From Bordetella ansorpii (GTDB lineage: Bacteria > Pseudomonadota > Gammaproteobacteria > Burkholderiales > Burkholderiaceae_B): 64,000 bases of DNA. The position numbers and the translations under genes are program-made. This document shows, piece by piece, positions 1 to 9,010 of this stretch. The stretch's first letter is position 1, and every line of letters starts with the position of its first letter. The stretch is taken from positions 1,028,125 through 1,092,124 of the forward strand of contig NZ_FKIF01000007.1 in the NCBI RefSeq assembly GCF_900078705.1. Direction: 5' to 3'. The notes beneath the pieces were generated by a model. That model ran no database searches. It worked only from the letters and a program-made list of their open reading frames with translations, and was not told the DNA's origin.

Positions 1-289
1 TATCCACGACGATCTGGCCGGGCCGCGCCTGCGCCAGCAACCCGTCGGCGCCGTACACGAGCTTTTCCACGATCTCGCCCGAAGGCAGGCAAAGGAAGAT
101 GACGTCACAGTCGCGCGCGACACCCGCGAGATCGCTGGCCTGCACGCCGTGCGAGGCCAACCGCTGCAGCGGCGCGGCGTCATGGTCGCAACCCAGCACG
201 GGCAACCCGCACTTGCGGGCCAGATTGCGGCAGATGGGTTCTCCCATGACACCCAGGCCGATAAAGCCGATGCGTTTGAAATCGTTCAT
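1..289 (-). CDS. NAD(P)-dependent 3-hydroxyisobutyrate dehydrogenase-like oxidoreductase (C-terminus outside the window)
   Basis: Only the N-terminal 96 codons lie in the window. The protein opens with a Rossmann dinucleotide-binding motif (IGFIGLGVMGEPICRNL, residues 7-23), the signature of the 6-phosphogluconate / 3-hydroxyisobutyrate dehydrogenase superfamily. A second stretch near residue 72 (DVIFLCLPSG) matches the next beta-strand of that fold. Members oxidise small beta-hydroxyacids or reduce the matching semialdehydes in the cytoplasm. The aldehyde dehydrogenase gene lies about 100 bases upstream on the same strand, so both probably belong to one catabolic operon in which this enzyme makes or uses a semialdehyde. 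The exact substrate cannot be told from the fragment. Confidence 0.85.
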   Translation of the reverse strand, partial: MNDFKRIGFIGLGVMGEPICRNLARKCGLPVLGCDHDAAPLQRLASHGVQASDLAGVARDCDVIFLCLPSGEIVEKLVYGADGLLAQARPGQIVVD

Positions 290-392
290 TCGAAAAACTC
301 CTGTCCTGTCCGACGAGGTCGGCAATGTGTATCGAGAAATCGGTCATGCGGTCCGCGGCGCGGCATGGCGGCGGTCCGTGAGGCGACGGCGC

Positions 393-1844
393 CTACATCG
401 CGAAGTAGATTCCCTTGGATTGCTGGTAGAGCCTCAGCCCCGAGACGCCCTTCTCCCGTCCGAGGCCGCTTTGCTTGTATCCGCCGAACGGCGTGGAGAT
501 GGACAACTGCTTGTAGGTGTTGATCCAGACGCTGCCCGCCTCGAGCTGGCGGGCAACGCGCCACGCGCGGCGGTAGTCGGCCGTCCAGATGCCGGCGGCC
601 AGGCCATAGGCGCTGTCGTTGGCCTGTGCGACGAGGTCGTCCTCATCCTCGAAGGCCAGCACGACCAATACCGGGCCGAAGATTTCCTCGCGCACCGCGC
701 AAGCTTGCGGGCCGAGTCCGCCGATCACGGTGGGCAGATAGAACGCCCCCTGGGCCAGGCGCTCGTCATCGGGACGGCGCCCCCCCGCCAGCACCTCGCC
801 ACCCTCTTCGCATGCGCCCCGCACCATGGATTCGATCCTGTCGCGGTGGGCGAACGACGCGATGGGGCCCATCTGGGCGCCCTGGGCATCGGGCAGGTCC
901 ACCCGTATGGCGCGCGTGCGGGCCAGCAGCTTGTCCAGGAAGACCGCCTGGATGTCGCGGTGGACGAACAATCGCGAACCCGCGACGCAGGACTGGCCGC
1001 TGCCCTCGAAGATGCCTCCGATGACACCTGCCACGGCGGCGTCCAGGTCGGCGTCGGCGCATACGATGTGCGGCGACTTTCCCCCCAGTTCCAGCGCCAC
1101 CGGCATGAGCTTGTCCGCCGCCACGCGCGCGATGGCGCGGCCGCTGGCCGTGCCCCCCGTGAAGGACACCATGCGCACGCCCGGATGCGCCACCAGCAGT
1201 CTGCCCGCGTTGCCGCCCAGGCCGGGCAGGACGTTCAGGATGCCCGGCGGCAGGCCTGCCTCGAGCGCGATGCGGCCGAGCTCCAGCGCCGGCGAAGGCG
1301 TGACTTCGGACGGCTTGAGAATCACCGCATTGCCCGCGGCGAGCGCCGGCGCGACTTTCTGGGCCTCCATCGTGAGCGGCGAATTCCAGGGCGTGATGGC
1401 GGCCACCACGCCGTAGGGCTCGTACTGCGTCATCGACAGATAGTTGCCGCGCGCGGGAGTGACCTCCGCGCTCACCGTCTCGCAGACGCCCGCGTAATAG
1501 CGGAAGGTGGCGGCGGCGCCCGCCACCTGTGCCTTGCACTCGGCCCACACCTTGCCGTTCTCGATCATCTGCAGGCGCGCCAGACGTTCGGCGTGCTTGT
1601 CCATGCCGTCGGCGATACGCCGCAGCAAGGCGGCGCGCTGGTGGGCAAGCATGTCGCGCCAGGCCGGCTGGCGCACCGCCCGCCACGCGCTCTCGACCGC
1701 GGCATCGACCTGCCCGGCGCCCGCCGCGGCGACCTCGAAATTGGCAAGACCGGTGGCGGGATCGATCGTGGCGATCGATTCCGCCGAGGATACCCAAACG
1801 CCGTCGATGAGCATGGGCTTGGGGGAAGAAGAGGTGTCAGGCAT
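393..1844 (-). CDS. NAD(P)-dependent aldehyde dehydrogenase
   Basis: A 483-residue protein of normal ALDH length. The family residues are visible: Asn154 in the TPWN motif, Lys177 in the cofactor-binding KPSE motif, general base Glu252 in LELGGK, and catalytic nucleophile Cys286 in GSGQSCVAGS. It oxidises an aldehyde or semialdehyde to the carboxylate in the cytoplasm. It precedes the 3-hydroxyisobutyrate-dehydrogenase-like gene on the same strand and is divergent from a Bug-type solute receptor, which suggests a carboxylic-acid catabolic unit. The start at MPDTSSS is kept although its ribosome binding site is weak; a Met ten codons further in (MLIDGVWV) is an alternative. The substrate is unknown. 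Confidence 0.93.
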   Translation of the reverse strand: MPDTSSSPKPMLIDGVWVSSAESIATIDPATGLANFEVAAAGAGQVDAAVESAWRAVRQPAWRDMLAHQRAALLRRIADGMDKHAERLARLQMIENGKVWAECKAQVAGAAATFRYYAGVCETVSAEVTPARGNYLSMTQYEPYGVVAAITPWNSPLTMEAQKVAPALAAGNAVILKPSEVTPSPALELGRIALEAGLPPGILNVLPGLGGNAGRLLVAHPGVRMVSFTGGTASGRAIARVAADKLMPVALELGGKSPHIVCADADLDAAVAGVIGGIFEGSGQSCVAGSRLFVHRDIQAVFLDKLLARTRAIRVDLPDAQGAQMGPIASFAHRDRIESMVRGACEEGGEVLAGGRRPDDERLAQGAFYLPTVIGGLGPQACAVREEIFGPVLVVLAFEDEDDLVAQANDSAYGLAAGIWTADYRRAWRVARQLEAGSVWINTYKQLSISTPFGGYKQSGLGREKGVSGLRLYQQSKGIYFAM

Positions 1845-1963
1845 GGCTGTCTCTGTCGTTGTTCATGATTCGAATGGCGGCTCGCGGCTGGCTGGCGCCC
1901 TTCCCGGAGTCGGGAAACCCCTGGCGGACTTCGAGGCGCCAAAAAGCGAAAACGCCTGTAAAA

Positions 1964-1991
1964 TAGAATACACGTTCTGTATAGCAGAACG
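1964..1991 (+). promoter_or_regulatory. Promoter -10 and perfect inverted repeat between the ALDH and Bug genes
   Basis: The divergent gap (1845-2038) is AT-rich against its surroundings. It holds a possible rightward -10 (TAGAAT, 1964-1969) followed by the 19-base element CGTTCTGTATAGCAGAACG (1973-1991), a perfect 7-bp inverted repeat with a 5-base spacer. It sits where a repressor would block the Bug gene, about 50 bases before its start. The regulator is not in the window, and assigning a family such as IclR or GntR would be a guess. Confidence 0.6.
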
Positions 1992-2038
1992 AAAAGGATA
2001 GCCGTACCGGCCACCGAAAACAAGAGGAGATAGATGAA

Positions 2039-3085
2039 ATGACGTGCTTTCGCCGTAATCCCGGCTCCAGCGCCACGAGCCACATCCCTGCGCCGCGCCG
2101 CCGTGGGACCGTCCTTCGCGTGTTCGCCGCCAGCCTCGCCGCGGCCGCCGTCGGCACCCTGGGCATGACCGGCCCCGCCCGAGCCGAGGTCTTTCCTTCG
2201 AAGCCCGTGGCAATGATCGTTCCCTACCCCGCGGGCGGCGCCACGGACGTCATCGCCCGGGCAACGGCCGAGAAGCTGGGCAGTGCCTGGAAGCAGCCGG
2301 TCATCGTCGAAAACCGGGCCGGCGCGGGCACCACGATCGGGGCCGCATCGGTGGCGCGCGCGGCGGGCGACGGGTACACCCTTTTCATGACCACTTCGGC
2401 GCACACGATCAGCGGGCACATCTACGGCAAACTGAGCTACGACCCGATCAACGATTTCGCGCCCATCACCCTGATCACCAAGGTGCCGCTGGTGCTGGTG
2501 GTCAATCCCGCGGTGCCGGCCAGGACACTAGCGGAATTCCTTGCCTACCTGAAGACCGACGGCGCGCGCGTCAACTTCGCGTCGCCCGGCAAGGGCACCG
2601 CTCAGCACCTGAGCGGTGAACTGTTCAAGATCGCCACGGGCAGCGCCATTACCCACATCCCGTATCGCGGCGATGCGCCGGCCTTCACGGACCTGGCGGG
2701 CGGCCAGGTGCAGATGATGCTGGCCACCATCACCTCGGCGTTGCCGCTCATCCACTCGGGCAAGCTGCGCGCCCTGGCGGTGGCGAACGGCAAGCGGGTC
2801 AAGGCGCTGGCCGACGTGCCCACCTTCGGCGAGGCCGGCATGCCGGGGTTCGAGGCGGCGACGTGGTTCGGCCTGCTGGCCCCCGCATCCATCGATCCGG
2901 CGCTGCAGGCGCGCATCTACAAGGACGTGGCCGCCGTGGTGGACACCCAGGAGATGCGCAAGCGCATCGAAGACCTTGGCGGCGACGTGATGAACAGCAC
3001 GCCGCAGGCGTTCGCCGCATTCATGAAGGAAGAAGAGGCGAAGTGGGGCAAGGCGGTCCAGGCCAGCGGCATGACGGCCCAGTAG
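2039..3085 (+). CDS. Bug/TctC-family periplasmic tripartite tricarboxylate receptor
   Basis: A 348-residue periplasmic binding protein of the Bug (Bordetella uptake gene, TctC) family. An N-terminal export signal of about 50 residues ends near GPARAE. The mature part shows the family hallmarks: FPSKPVAMIVPYPAGGATDVIAR, then VIVENRAGAGTTIG, then ITHIPYRG. Bug proteins capture carboxylates for tripartite transporters, but no TctA/TctB membrane genes are present here. The ATG at 2039 is chosen because the ATG five bases upstream is followed at once by a stop; a GAGGAG ribosome site lies ten bases before it. The long signal region leaves a shorter start possible. It is divergent from the ALDH gene and probably controlled by the inverted repeat at 1973-1991. 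Confidence 0.93.
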   Translation: MTCFRRNPGSSATSHIPAPRRRGTVLRVFAASLAAAAVGTLGMTGPARAEVFPSKPVAMIVPYPAGGATDVIARATAEKLGSAWKQPVIVENRAGAGTTIGAASVARAAGDGYTLFMTTSAHTISGHIYGKLSYDPINDFAPITLITKVPLVLVVNPAVPARTLAEFLAYLKTDGARVNFASPGKGTAQHLSGELFKIATGSAITHIPYRGDAPAFTDLAGGQVQMMLATITSALPLIHSGKLRALAVANGKRVKALADVPTFGEAGMPGFEAATWFGLLAPASIDPALQARIYKDVAAVVDTQEMRKRIEDLGGDVMNSTPQAFAAFMKEEEAKWGKAVQASGMTAQ

Positions 3086-3132
3086 CGGCGTACCAGGCCG
3101 GGCGGCGCGCTGGCGGGACGCGCACGCCCGTA

Positions 3133-4107
3133 TCAATCCAGCTTGATATCGGCCTTGGCCACCACGTCGGCCCAGCGCGCGCGTTCCTTGTTGAAGAACG
3201 TGTCGAGGTCGGCGGGATTCATCACGACCACTTCGGCGCCCTGCTCGCCCAGCTTCTGCTTGATGTCGGGCTGGCTGATGATCTTGGCCAGTTCGGCGCC
3301 CACGCGGCTGGCGATGGCGTCCGGCATGCCGCGCGGGGCCAGGATGCCTTGCCAGGTGCCGGATTCGAAGCCGGGCACGCCCTGCTCGGCGATGGTGGCG
3401 ACGTTGGGCAGGATGGACATGCGCTCGCGCTTGGAGATGGCGATGGCACGGAGCTTGCCGCTCTGCACGTGCGGCAGCGTGGCAAGCAGTCCATTCATGA
3501 TGATCTGCACCTGGCCGCCCACCACGTCGGTGATGGCCTGCGCGCCGCCCTTGTAGGGCACGTATTCCCATTTGGCGCCGGTGGCCTGCCCCACCGCCAC
3601 GCCGGCCAGGTGCGGCGCGCTGCCCACGGCTGGCACCGCGAAGTTCAGGCGCTCGCGCCTGGTCAGCTCGATCAGTTCCTGCAGGGTGTCGACCTTGATC
3701 GAAGGGTGCACGGCGATGACGTGCGGCGAGTACGCCAGCATGCTGACGCCGCGCAGGTCCTTGGTGGGATCGAAATTGAGCTTGGTGTAGACCGACGGGC
3801 TGATGGCCAGCGCGCCCACGTCGCAGATCAGCAAGGTATGGCCATCGTCGGCCTGGGCCGTCTGCCCCGCGCCCAGGTTGCCGTTGGCGCCGGGGCGGTT
3901 ATCCACGATCACCGTCTGGCCCAGCGCGGTGGACAGCGGCTGGCTGATGGCGCGGGCAATGATGTCGGACGACCCGCCGGCCGGGTAGGGCACGATCAGG
4001 CGGATGTTGCGGTTGGGCCAGTCTTGCGCGGCAAGGACCGGACGCGCGGCCGAGGTGAGCGCAGCCGCTCCGATGACGGCCAGAAATTCCCGGCGGGCGA
4101 TGGGCAT
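3133..4107 (-). CDS. Bug/TctC-family periplasmic tripartite tricarboxylate receptor
   Basis: A 324-residue Bug-family solute receptor with a twin-arginine-like export signal: RREFLAVIGAAAL near residue 5, processing after about residue 26. Family motifs follow in order: IRLIVPYPAGGSSDIIAR, VIVDNRPGANGNLG and WEYVPYKGG. The ATG at 4107 has a good AAGGAGA ribosome site nine bases upstream. It converges on the neighbouring Bug gene, with 47 bases between stop codons. The two paralogues differ clearly and are not a recent duplication. Which acid it binds cannot be told; no tctA or tctB gene accompanies it. Confidence 0.93.
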   Translation of the reverse strand: MPIARREFLAVIGAAALTSAARPVLAAQDWPNRNIRLIVPYPAGGSSDIIARAISQPLSTALGQTVIVDNRPGANGNLGAGQTAQADDGHTLLICDVGALAISPSVYTKLNFDPTKDLRGVSMLAYSPHVIAVHPSIKVDTLQELIELTRRERLNFAVPAVGSAPHLAGVAVGQATGAKWEYVPYKGGAQAITDVVGGQVQIIMNGLLATLPHVQSGKLRAIAISKRERMSILPNVATIAEQGVPGFESGTWQGILAPRGMPDAIASRVGAELAKIISQPDIKQKLGEQGAEVVVMNPADLDTFFNKERARWADVVAKADIKLD

Positions 4108-4214
4108 GAAAGTGTCTCCTTTCCTTGGGTTCGAATGCTTTCACATTCCGTTCAGGTTGTACGATGTCTTATGAATTTATTGTGCGTTAGCCCAAACCGG
4201 AAGTCAATGGAGAA

Positions 4215-4241
4215 AAGGCGGCCCCCGAAGGAGGCCGCCTT
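4215..4241 (-). terminator. Rho-independent terminator of the YgiD-like dioxygenase gene
   Basis: A nine-base inverted repeat (AAGGCGGCC at 4215-4223 against GGCCGCCTT at 4233-4241) is followed on the minus strand by TTTTCT. It lies 65 bases past the stop of the leftward dioxygenase gene, in the 198-base gap upstream of the leftward Bug gene. Confidence 0.75.
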
Positions 4242-4305
4242 GCCGTTCACGTCACGAGGAGGGGGCCGGCGGATGCCGCGCCGGCGGCGCCGCGCCGGGC
4301 GAAGC

Positions 4306-5082
4306 CTAGCCGCTGAACGCGTAGGCGTCCATGGCCAGCGCGCCGTAGGCCACTTCATCGACCAGGCGGGTACGCACGGGCCCACCCGCGCCCAACGCGA
4401 CGTAGAACGGCATCAGGTGGTCGTCATGCGGATGCGCCCGCGCCGCGCCAGGGGCCGACGCCTGCCAGTCGAGCAGGCCGCCGACATCCCCGGCGGCGAC
4501 GTGCCGCGCGTACCAGTCCTGGAACGGCGCCACGTAATCCACGGCTGGCGCGCCGTGCGGCATGCGGACGTCGCGCAGGTTATGCGTCAGCGACCCCGAA
4601 CCGATCAGCAGGATGCCCTCGTCGCGCAGCGGCGCCAGCGCCCGGCCCAGCTCGTACTGCCCGCGCGCGTCCCGGCCCACGTCCAGCGCCAGCTGCACCA
4701 CGGGCACGTCGGCCTCGGGATACAGGTAGCGCAGCGGCACCCAGGCGCCATGGTCCAGCGGGCGGCGCGGATCGTCGCCGGCCTGCATGCCGGCGTCGGC
4801 CAGCACCTGCCGCACCCGCGCGGCCAGTTCGGGCGAGCCCGGCGCGGTGTACTGCAATTGATACAGCTCGGGCGGAAAGCCGCCGAAGTCATGCCAGGCC
4901 ACTTGCCGGTCGCGGGTGGAGACCGCCAGCCCGTGGCCCATCCAGTGCGGCGACACCACGACGATGCCTTTCGGCCGCTCGGCCTGAGCCTGGCCCCAGG
5001 CCTGGAGCACGGCGCCGGTGCGGCCGGGCTCGACCGCCATCATCGGAGAACCATGGGAAATGAAAAGCACGGGCCAACGCAT
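4306..5082 (-). CDS. LigB-family extradiol dioxygenase, 4,5-DOPA dioxygenase (YgiD) type
   Basis: A 258-residue protein of the class III extradiol dioxygenase family (LigB fold, YgiD branch). The expected metal and active-site motifs are present: HGSPM near residue 10, SPHW near 45, DHGAWVPL near 109, GSGSLTHNL near 160, and HPHDDHLMP near 225. These match the residues that bind the single metal ion in bacterial DOPA-dioxygenase homologues, which cleave catechols next to the hydroxyls. The frame extends further upstream, but the protein clearly begins at MRWPVLFISHG (ATG at 5082), preceded by a GAGG ribosome site. It stands alone with its own terminator. The natural catechol substrate is unknown. 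Confidence 0.9.
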   Translation of the reverse strand: MRWPVLFISHGSPMMAVEPGRTGAVLQAWGQAQAERPKGIVVVSPHWMGHGLAVSTRDRQVAWHDFGGFPPELYQLQYTAPGSPELAARVRQVLADAGMQAGDDPRRPLDHGAWVPLRYLYPEADVPVVQLALDVGRDARGQYELGRALAPLRDEGILLIGSGSLTHNLRDVRMPHGAPAVDYVAPFQDWYARHVAAGDVGGLLDWQASAPGAARAHPHDDHLMPFYVALGAGGPVRTRLVDEVAYGALAMDAYAFSG

Positions 5083-5252
5083 GGTGACACCTCGGGAATC
5101 GCACAGGACAACATAACCATGATGCCCCGGCCCCGCCGCGCGATAAATGGGGGCTGGCGGCACGCACTGTTGCCTCGGACGGATCAATGGGTTCGGGCCG
5201 CGCGGCGGGCAGAGGTAAACTAGGAGGTTCCCTCCACCGCTTCAAAGAATTC

Positions 5253-6458
5253 ATGGCCCGAGTCCGCAGTCGAACCTCCTCGCCCCGCATGGGCCGCGAC
5301 GCCACGCGTCTTGTGTCCCTGGCGCAGGCGCTGAACCGCTCCGGCAGCCACCTGGAAGACGTCTACTGGCAGGGGCAACTGGGCGAGGCCGTCCCCAAGC
5401 TGCTGCGCCAGGGCCAGGACGGCCCGCTGGAAGCCGCGCTGGATCATCTCGCGCAACACGACGCCGGCGCGTACGAAGTGCTGATCGAGTGGGCCGAGAC
5501 GCTGTCCGAATCCATGCAGGTCGAGAAGAACGGCGTGCGCCACGACGTGCTGCTGCTGGTCGCGCCCGTCGCCGCGTGGACGCGCTACACCATTCCCACC
5601 GGCCCGATCTCCGCGTCGGCGCAGCAGGCCCTGCTGGCGCAGCTGCACGGCCACATCCTGGCCAGCAATGCCCGCGTGGCGCTGCTGCCGCAACTGGTCA
5701 GCATCGACCAGATGCCGCGCACCTTCGGCGAGACCTGGCAATGGATGCACCGCCTGGCGGCCCGCGCCCTGGGTGCCGAGACCAGCCTGCCGGTGCTCAA
5801 CACCGACATCGAAACCGCCAACATGCTGGCCGACACGCGCTACCTGGTGGCGGCCGTGGCGGTGCCCGAACGCGGCGCCCTTTTCCGCTGGCAGGAGCAC
5901 CCCGAGGATCCGGCCGCCAGCCGCGAGGCCTGCCTCGAACGATGGATCGCCCAGGCCCAGCCCACGCTGGCCTCGCTGCTGCCGGGCTGCGGCATCGAAT
6001 GCCTGCTGCCCGACGCCTATTACGTCAGCAACCGCGACGCCGACCGCCGCGTGCGGCCCCTGTCGCTGCGCGCCGCCATCGGTTGGCTGGAAGGCGCCGT
6101 CAGCCTGCCCGCCGATCAGTTGCGCGCCGTGATCGCCGGGTGCGGCGAGGGCCAGGTCGACGAATACCGCATCGGCTTCACCCCGCGCAACAGCAACGAC
6201 GTGTATTACGGCTGCGTCTGGCCGCTGTATGGCCGCGAGGAAGATCCTCCGGGCGATGACGGCCAGCCCGACGCCGTCGACGAGATCGCCGCGCTGCTCA
6301 AGGAATACGGTGTGGCCGACGTGCGCCGCATTCCCGGCGTGCTGCCGCCCGACTACTGCGAGGATTGCGGCGCACCGCAATTCCCCAATCCGCTGGGCGA
6401 ACTCGTGCACGCCGAATTGCCCGAGGACGCCGAAGCGGCGCCCACGCGCTTCCACTGA
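5253..6458 (+). CDS. DUF2863 family protein
   Basis: A 401-residue cytoplasmic protein of the DUF2863 family, which is restricted to Burkholderiales and has no known function. It lacks a signal peptide and membrane segments. Near residues 360-368 it has a CEDCGAPQFPNP motif with two close cysteines, which could bind metal. The start is placed at MARVRSR (5253); an earlier in-frame ATG at 5187 would add 22 residues with no obvious conservation. It ends 11 bases before earP on the same strand, so the two are probably co-transcribed and this protein may relate to the EF-P pathway by context only. Confidence 0.85.
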   Translation: MARVRSRTSSPRMGRDATRLVSLAQALNRSGSHLEDVYWQGQLGEAVPKLLRQGQDGPLEAALDHLAQHDAGAYEVLIEWAETLSESMQVEKNGVRHDVLLLVAPVAAWTRYTIPTGPISASAQQALLAQLHGHILASNARVALLPQLVSIDQMPRTFGETWQWMHRLAARALGAETSLPVLNTDIETANMLADTRYLVAAVAVPERGALFRWQEHPEDPAASREACLERWIAQAQPTLASLLPGCGIECLLPDAYYVSNRDADRRVRPLSLRAAIGWLEGAVSLPADQLRAVIAGCGEGQVDEYRIGFTPRNSNDVYYGCVWPLYGREEDPPGDDGQPDAVDEIAALLKEYGVADVRRIPGVLPPDYCEDCGAPQFPNPLGELVHAELPEDAEAAPTRFH

Positions 6459-6469
6459 CGCCCCGCGCC

Positions 6470-7582
6470 ATGCGCACCGACGTGTTCTGCCGCGTCGTCG
6501 ACAACTACGGCGACATCGGTGTTTGCTGGCGACTGGCGCGGCGGCTGGCTCACGGACGCGGCTGGCCGGTGCGCCTGTGGGTCGATGACCTGGCCGCCTT
6601 CCACCGCATCCAGCCCGACGTGCGGCCCGGCCTGGCGCGCCAGCAGGTGGCCGGCATCGAGATCGTGCACTGGACGCCGCAACCCGACCCGGCGCTGCTC
6701 ACGCCCGCCGAAGTGGTGATCGAAGCCTTCGCCTGCGACCCGCCCGCCGATTACGTCTCCGCCATGCGGGGCACGCAGCCGGTCTGGATCAATCTGGAAT
6801 ACCTGAGCGCCGAGTCCTGGGTCGAAAGCTGCCACCGCCTGCCCTCGCGCCGTCCGGACGGACTGACGAAGCATTTCTTCTTCCCGGGCTTCACCCCGGC
6901 CACCGGCGGCCTGCTGCGGGAACCCGGCCTGTCTGGGCAGCGCGATGCCCTGCAGGCCAGCCGCGCGCACCAGCAGGATTTCCTGCGCGCCCTGGGCCTG
7001 GGCCGGGAGGACCTCGGCCTGGTGGCCAGGAACGCGCGCCTGGCCACCCTGTTCTGTTATCCGGACGCCCCTTGGGCCGAACTGGCCGCGGCGCTGGCCG
7101 CGGATGCCTCGCACACCCTGTTGCTGGCGCCGCAAGGCGTGGCGCCGGGGCTGGAAGCCGCCGTGCCCCCCGGGGGCCGGTTGCGCGTGGCCCGCGTGCC
7201 GTTCGTCGTGCAGGACGATTTCGACCGCCTGCTGTGGTGCGCCGACATCAATTTCGTTCGCGGCGAGGATTCCTTCGTGCGCGCGGCCTGGGCGGCACGG
7301 CCGCTGGTATGGCAGATCTATCCGCAGGACGAAGAGGCGCACCTGGAAAAACTGGGGGCGTGGCAGGCACGCTACGCCGCGCCCGAGGCCGCGCAGACCC
7401 TGGTCCGGGCCTGGAACGCCGACGCATCCGCCGTGCCCTGGGCGCTGGCCCGCGCGCTGGCCGAACCGGCCTGGCAGGACTGGCGGCGGTCGGCCCGGCA
7501 ATGGGATGCCAACCTGGAGGAACATCCCGATCTGGCCGATAACCTCGCCGATTTCTGCGCAGAACTGGCCAGGACGCGCTAG
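6470..7582 (+). CDS. earP: EarP, protein-arginine rhamnosyltransferase for elongation factor P
   Basis: EarP transfers rhamnose from dTDP-beta-L-rhamnose to Arg32 of elongation factor P, which lets EF-P relieve ribosome stalling at polyproline. The 370-residue length is normal. The N-terminal VVDNYGDIGVCWRLAR segment contains Asp11 and Asp15, equivalent to the two conserved aspartates of characterised EarP enzymes. A C-terminal INFVRGEDSFVRA motif matches the donor-binding part of this GT-B enzyme. The start at MRTDVFC (6470) is 11 bases after the DUF2863 stop; an in-frame extension to 6365 would overlap that gene and is not used. The partner efp gene follows 207 bases downstream. Confidence 0.95.
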   Translation: MRTDVFCRVVDNYGDIGVCWRLARRLAHGRGWPVRLWVDDLAAFHRIQPDVRPGLARQQVAGIEIVHWTPQPDPALLTPAEVVIEAFACDPPADYVSAMRGTQPVWINLEYLSAESWVESCHRLPSRRPDGLTKHFFFPGFTPATGGLLREPGLSGQRDALQASRAHQQDFLRALGLGREDLGLVARNARLATLFCYPDAPWAELAAALAADASHTLLLAPQGVAPGLEAAVPPGGRLRVARVPFVVQDDFDRLLWCADINFVRGEDSFVRAAWAARPLVWQIYPQDEEAHLEKLGAWQARYAAPEAAQTLVRAWNADASAVPWALARALAEPAWQDWRRSARQWDANLEEHPDLADNLADFCAELARTR

Positions 7583-7607
7583 AATAGCTGGTTTTCCGAG
7601 TTACTTT

Positions 7608-7630
7608 GCTCGACGGATTCTCCGCCGAGC
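7608..7630. other. Inverted repeat in the earP-efp gap
   Basis: GCTCG and CGAGC arms, reinforced by inner CGG/CCG pairs around an ATTCT loop, form a 23-base hairpin about 160 bases before the efp start. No T tract follows on either strand, so it does not look like a terminator. It may be a structured leader of efp. The rest of the 207-base gap shows only a GGAG ribosome site before efp. Confidence 0.35.
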
Positions 7631-7789
7631 CTGGGCTCAAATTTCACAGCCTCCCGGGGCGCCGAAACCTCAAGCAGGAACCCGCCGCTGGCCTTTGCAA
7701 CGCGTTTGCACACCGCTGGCGGAAGCGGTCGCCCGTGCGAATTTCGCGCAAGCACGGTGAGTGCGCATTTTCCCCCGGAGTTTTAATCG

Positions 7790-8347
7790 ATGAAAACCGC
7801 TCAGGAATTGCGGGTCGGCAACGTGGTCATGGTGGGCAAAGACCCGCTGGTGGTCCAGAAGGCCGAATACAACAAGTCGGGCCGTAACGCGGCCGTGGTC
7901 AAGCTGAAGTTCAAGAACCTGCTGAACGGTTCGAACAGCGAATCGGTCTACAAGGCCGACGAAAAGTTCGAAGTCGTCATGCTCGAACGCAAGGAGTGCA
8001 CGTACTCCTACTTCGGCGATCCCATGTACGTCTTCATGGACGACGAGTACAACCAGTACGAAATCGAAGCCGACAGCATGGGCGACGCCCTGAACTACCT
8101 CGAAGAAGCCATGCCGGTCGAAGTGGTGTTCTACGACGGCCGCGCCATCTCGGTCGAACTGCCCACCATCCTGGTCCGCGAAATCACCTACACCGAACCG
8201 GCCGTCCGTGGCGACACCTCGGGCAAGGTGCTCAAGCCCGCCAAGATCAATACCGGCTACGAACTGAACGTGCCGCTGTTCTGCGCCATCGGCGACAAGA
8301 TCGAAATCGATACGCGTACCAACGAGTACCGCAGCCGCGTCAACTGA
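7790..8347 (+). CDS. efp: Elongation factor P, arginine-32 (EarP-modified) type
   Basis: EF-P binds between the ribosomal P and E sites and restores peptide-bond formation on polyproline stretches. The 185-residue protein has the three-domain EF-P layout: KOW-like domain I (about 1-65), OB domain II (66-128), and OB domain III (129-185) with the signature [16 protein letters not shown] at the C-terminus. Residue 32, at the tip of the domain I loop (NKSGRNAA), is arginine and not lysine. That is the target of EarP, whose gene lies just upstream. A GGAG site lies 11 bases before the ATG, and a strong terminator follows the gene. Confidence 0.98.
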   Translation: MKTAQELRVGNVVMVGKDPLVVQKAEYNKSGRNAAVVKLKFKNLLNGSNSESVYKADEKFEVVMLERKECTYSYFGDPMYVFMDDEYNQYEIEADSMGDALNYLEEAMPVEVVFYDGRAISVELPTILVREITYTEPAVRGDTSGKVLKPAKINTGYELNVPLFCAIGDKIEIDTRTNEYRSRVN

Positions 8348-8407
8348 TTTCCCGCCCTCGGACCCGCCAGGCGCGGGCCCGGGCGTGCCTCGAGCGGCAT
8401 CGCGCAA

Positions 8408-8442
8408 GAAAGCCCTGGACCACACGGTTCCAGGGCTTTTTC
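8408..8442 (+). terminator. Rho-independent terminator of efp
   Basis: AGCCCTGGA (8411-8419) pairs with TCCAGGGCT (8429-8437) around a nine-base loop and is followed by TTTTTC. It lies about 65 bases past the efp stop. Confidence 0.9.
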
Positions 8443-8479
8443 ATTTCCGGCTTGCGCATGGCCGGCGGCGTTTTACGTT

Positions 8480-8935
8480 TTACTGCAGGCGATCGTCGTC
8501 CAGGAAGGCGGGCACCGACATGACGTCGATACCGTCTTCGGCCAGCGAGGCCCGTTCCTCGGGCGTGGCCACGCCGCGGATGGGGCGCTCGTCGGCATCG
8601 CCTTGGTGGATGCGGCGGGCCTCCTCGGCGAAGCGCGTGCCCACGTTCTCGGTGTTGCGGATCAGCTCGCGCACCTGCCGCATGACCTGGGCCTGCAATA
8701 CGGACATCGGTATGCTGCCCACCCCCTGGGCCGGCGCTTGCGCCGACGCGGGCTGGTGCAGGTGCGCGACGTTCAGGTGCGGCGCGGACAGCCGCTTGAC
8801 GATCTCGTTGGAGTCGCACACGGGACACGTTACGAGGCCACGCGAACGTTGCGCGTCGTAGTCGTCGTGCGAACCGAACCAGCCCTCGAAAACGTGGCCG
8901 TGCTCGCACTGCAGATCGAAAACTTTCAGAGCCAT
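8480..8935 (-). CDS. DUF1178 family protein, putative zinc-ribbon regulator
   Basis: A 151-residue DUF1178 protein. It begins MALKVFDLQCEHGHVFEGWF, as the family does, with Cys10 and His12 near the start and a CPVC pair near residue 37; together these look like a small zinc-binding site resembling FmdB-type zinc ribbons. The Ala/Pro/Gln-rich middle is followed by a helical region (residues 68-115) and a charged tail. The molecular role of DUF1178 is unknown. It converges on efp and is co-directional with the downstream part of the region. Confidence 0.88.
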   Translation of the reverse strand: MALKVFDLQCEHGHVFEGWFGSHDDYDAQRSRGLVTCPVCDSNEIVKRLSAPHLNVAHLHQPASAQAPAQGVGSIPMSVLQAQVMRQVRELIRNTENVGTRFAEEARRIHQGDADERPIRGVATPEERASLAEDGIDVMSVPAFLDDDRLQ

Positions 8936-9010
8936 GGCGGGTATATGAAGCCGATCGGCAAGAATACAAGATTGCCGGGCGGCGCGGCGCTGCCGGTCCG
9001 GATAGACAAA

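Noticed and set aside
99..1868. Long rightward open frame (589 codons) opposite the aldehyde dehydrogenase gene
   Set aside because: Arg/Ala/Gly-rich translation without domains; it is the antisense of a clear ALDH. High G+C makes long shadow frames common here, as also opposite nirB and the helicase.
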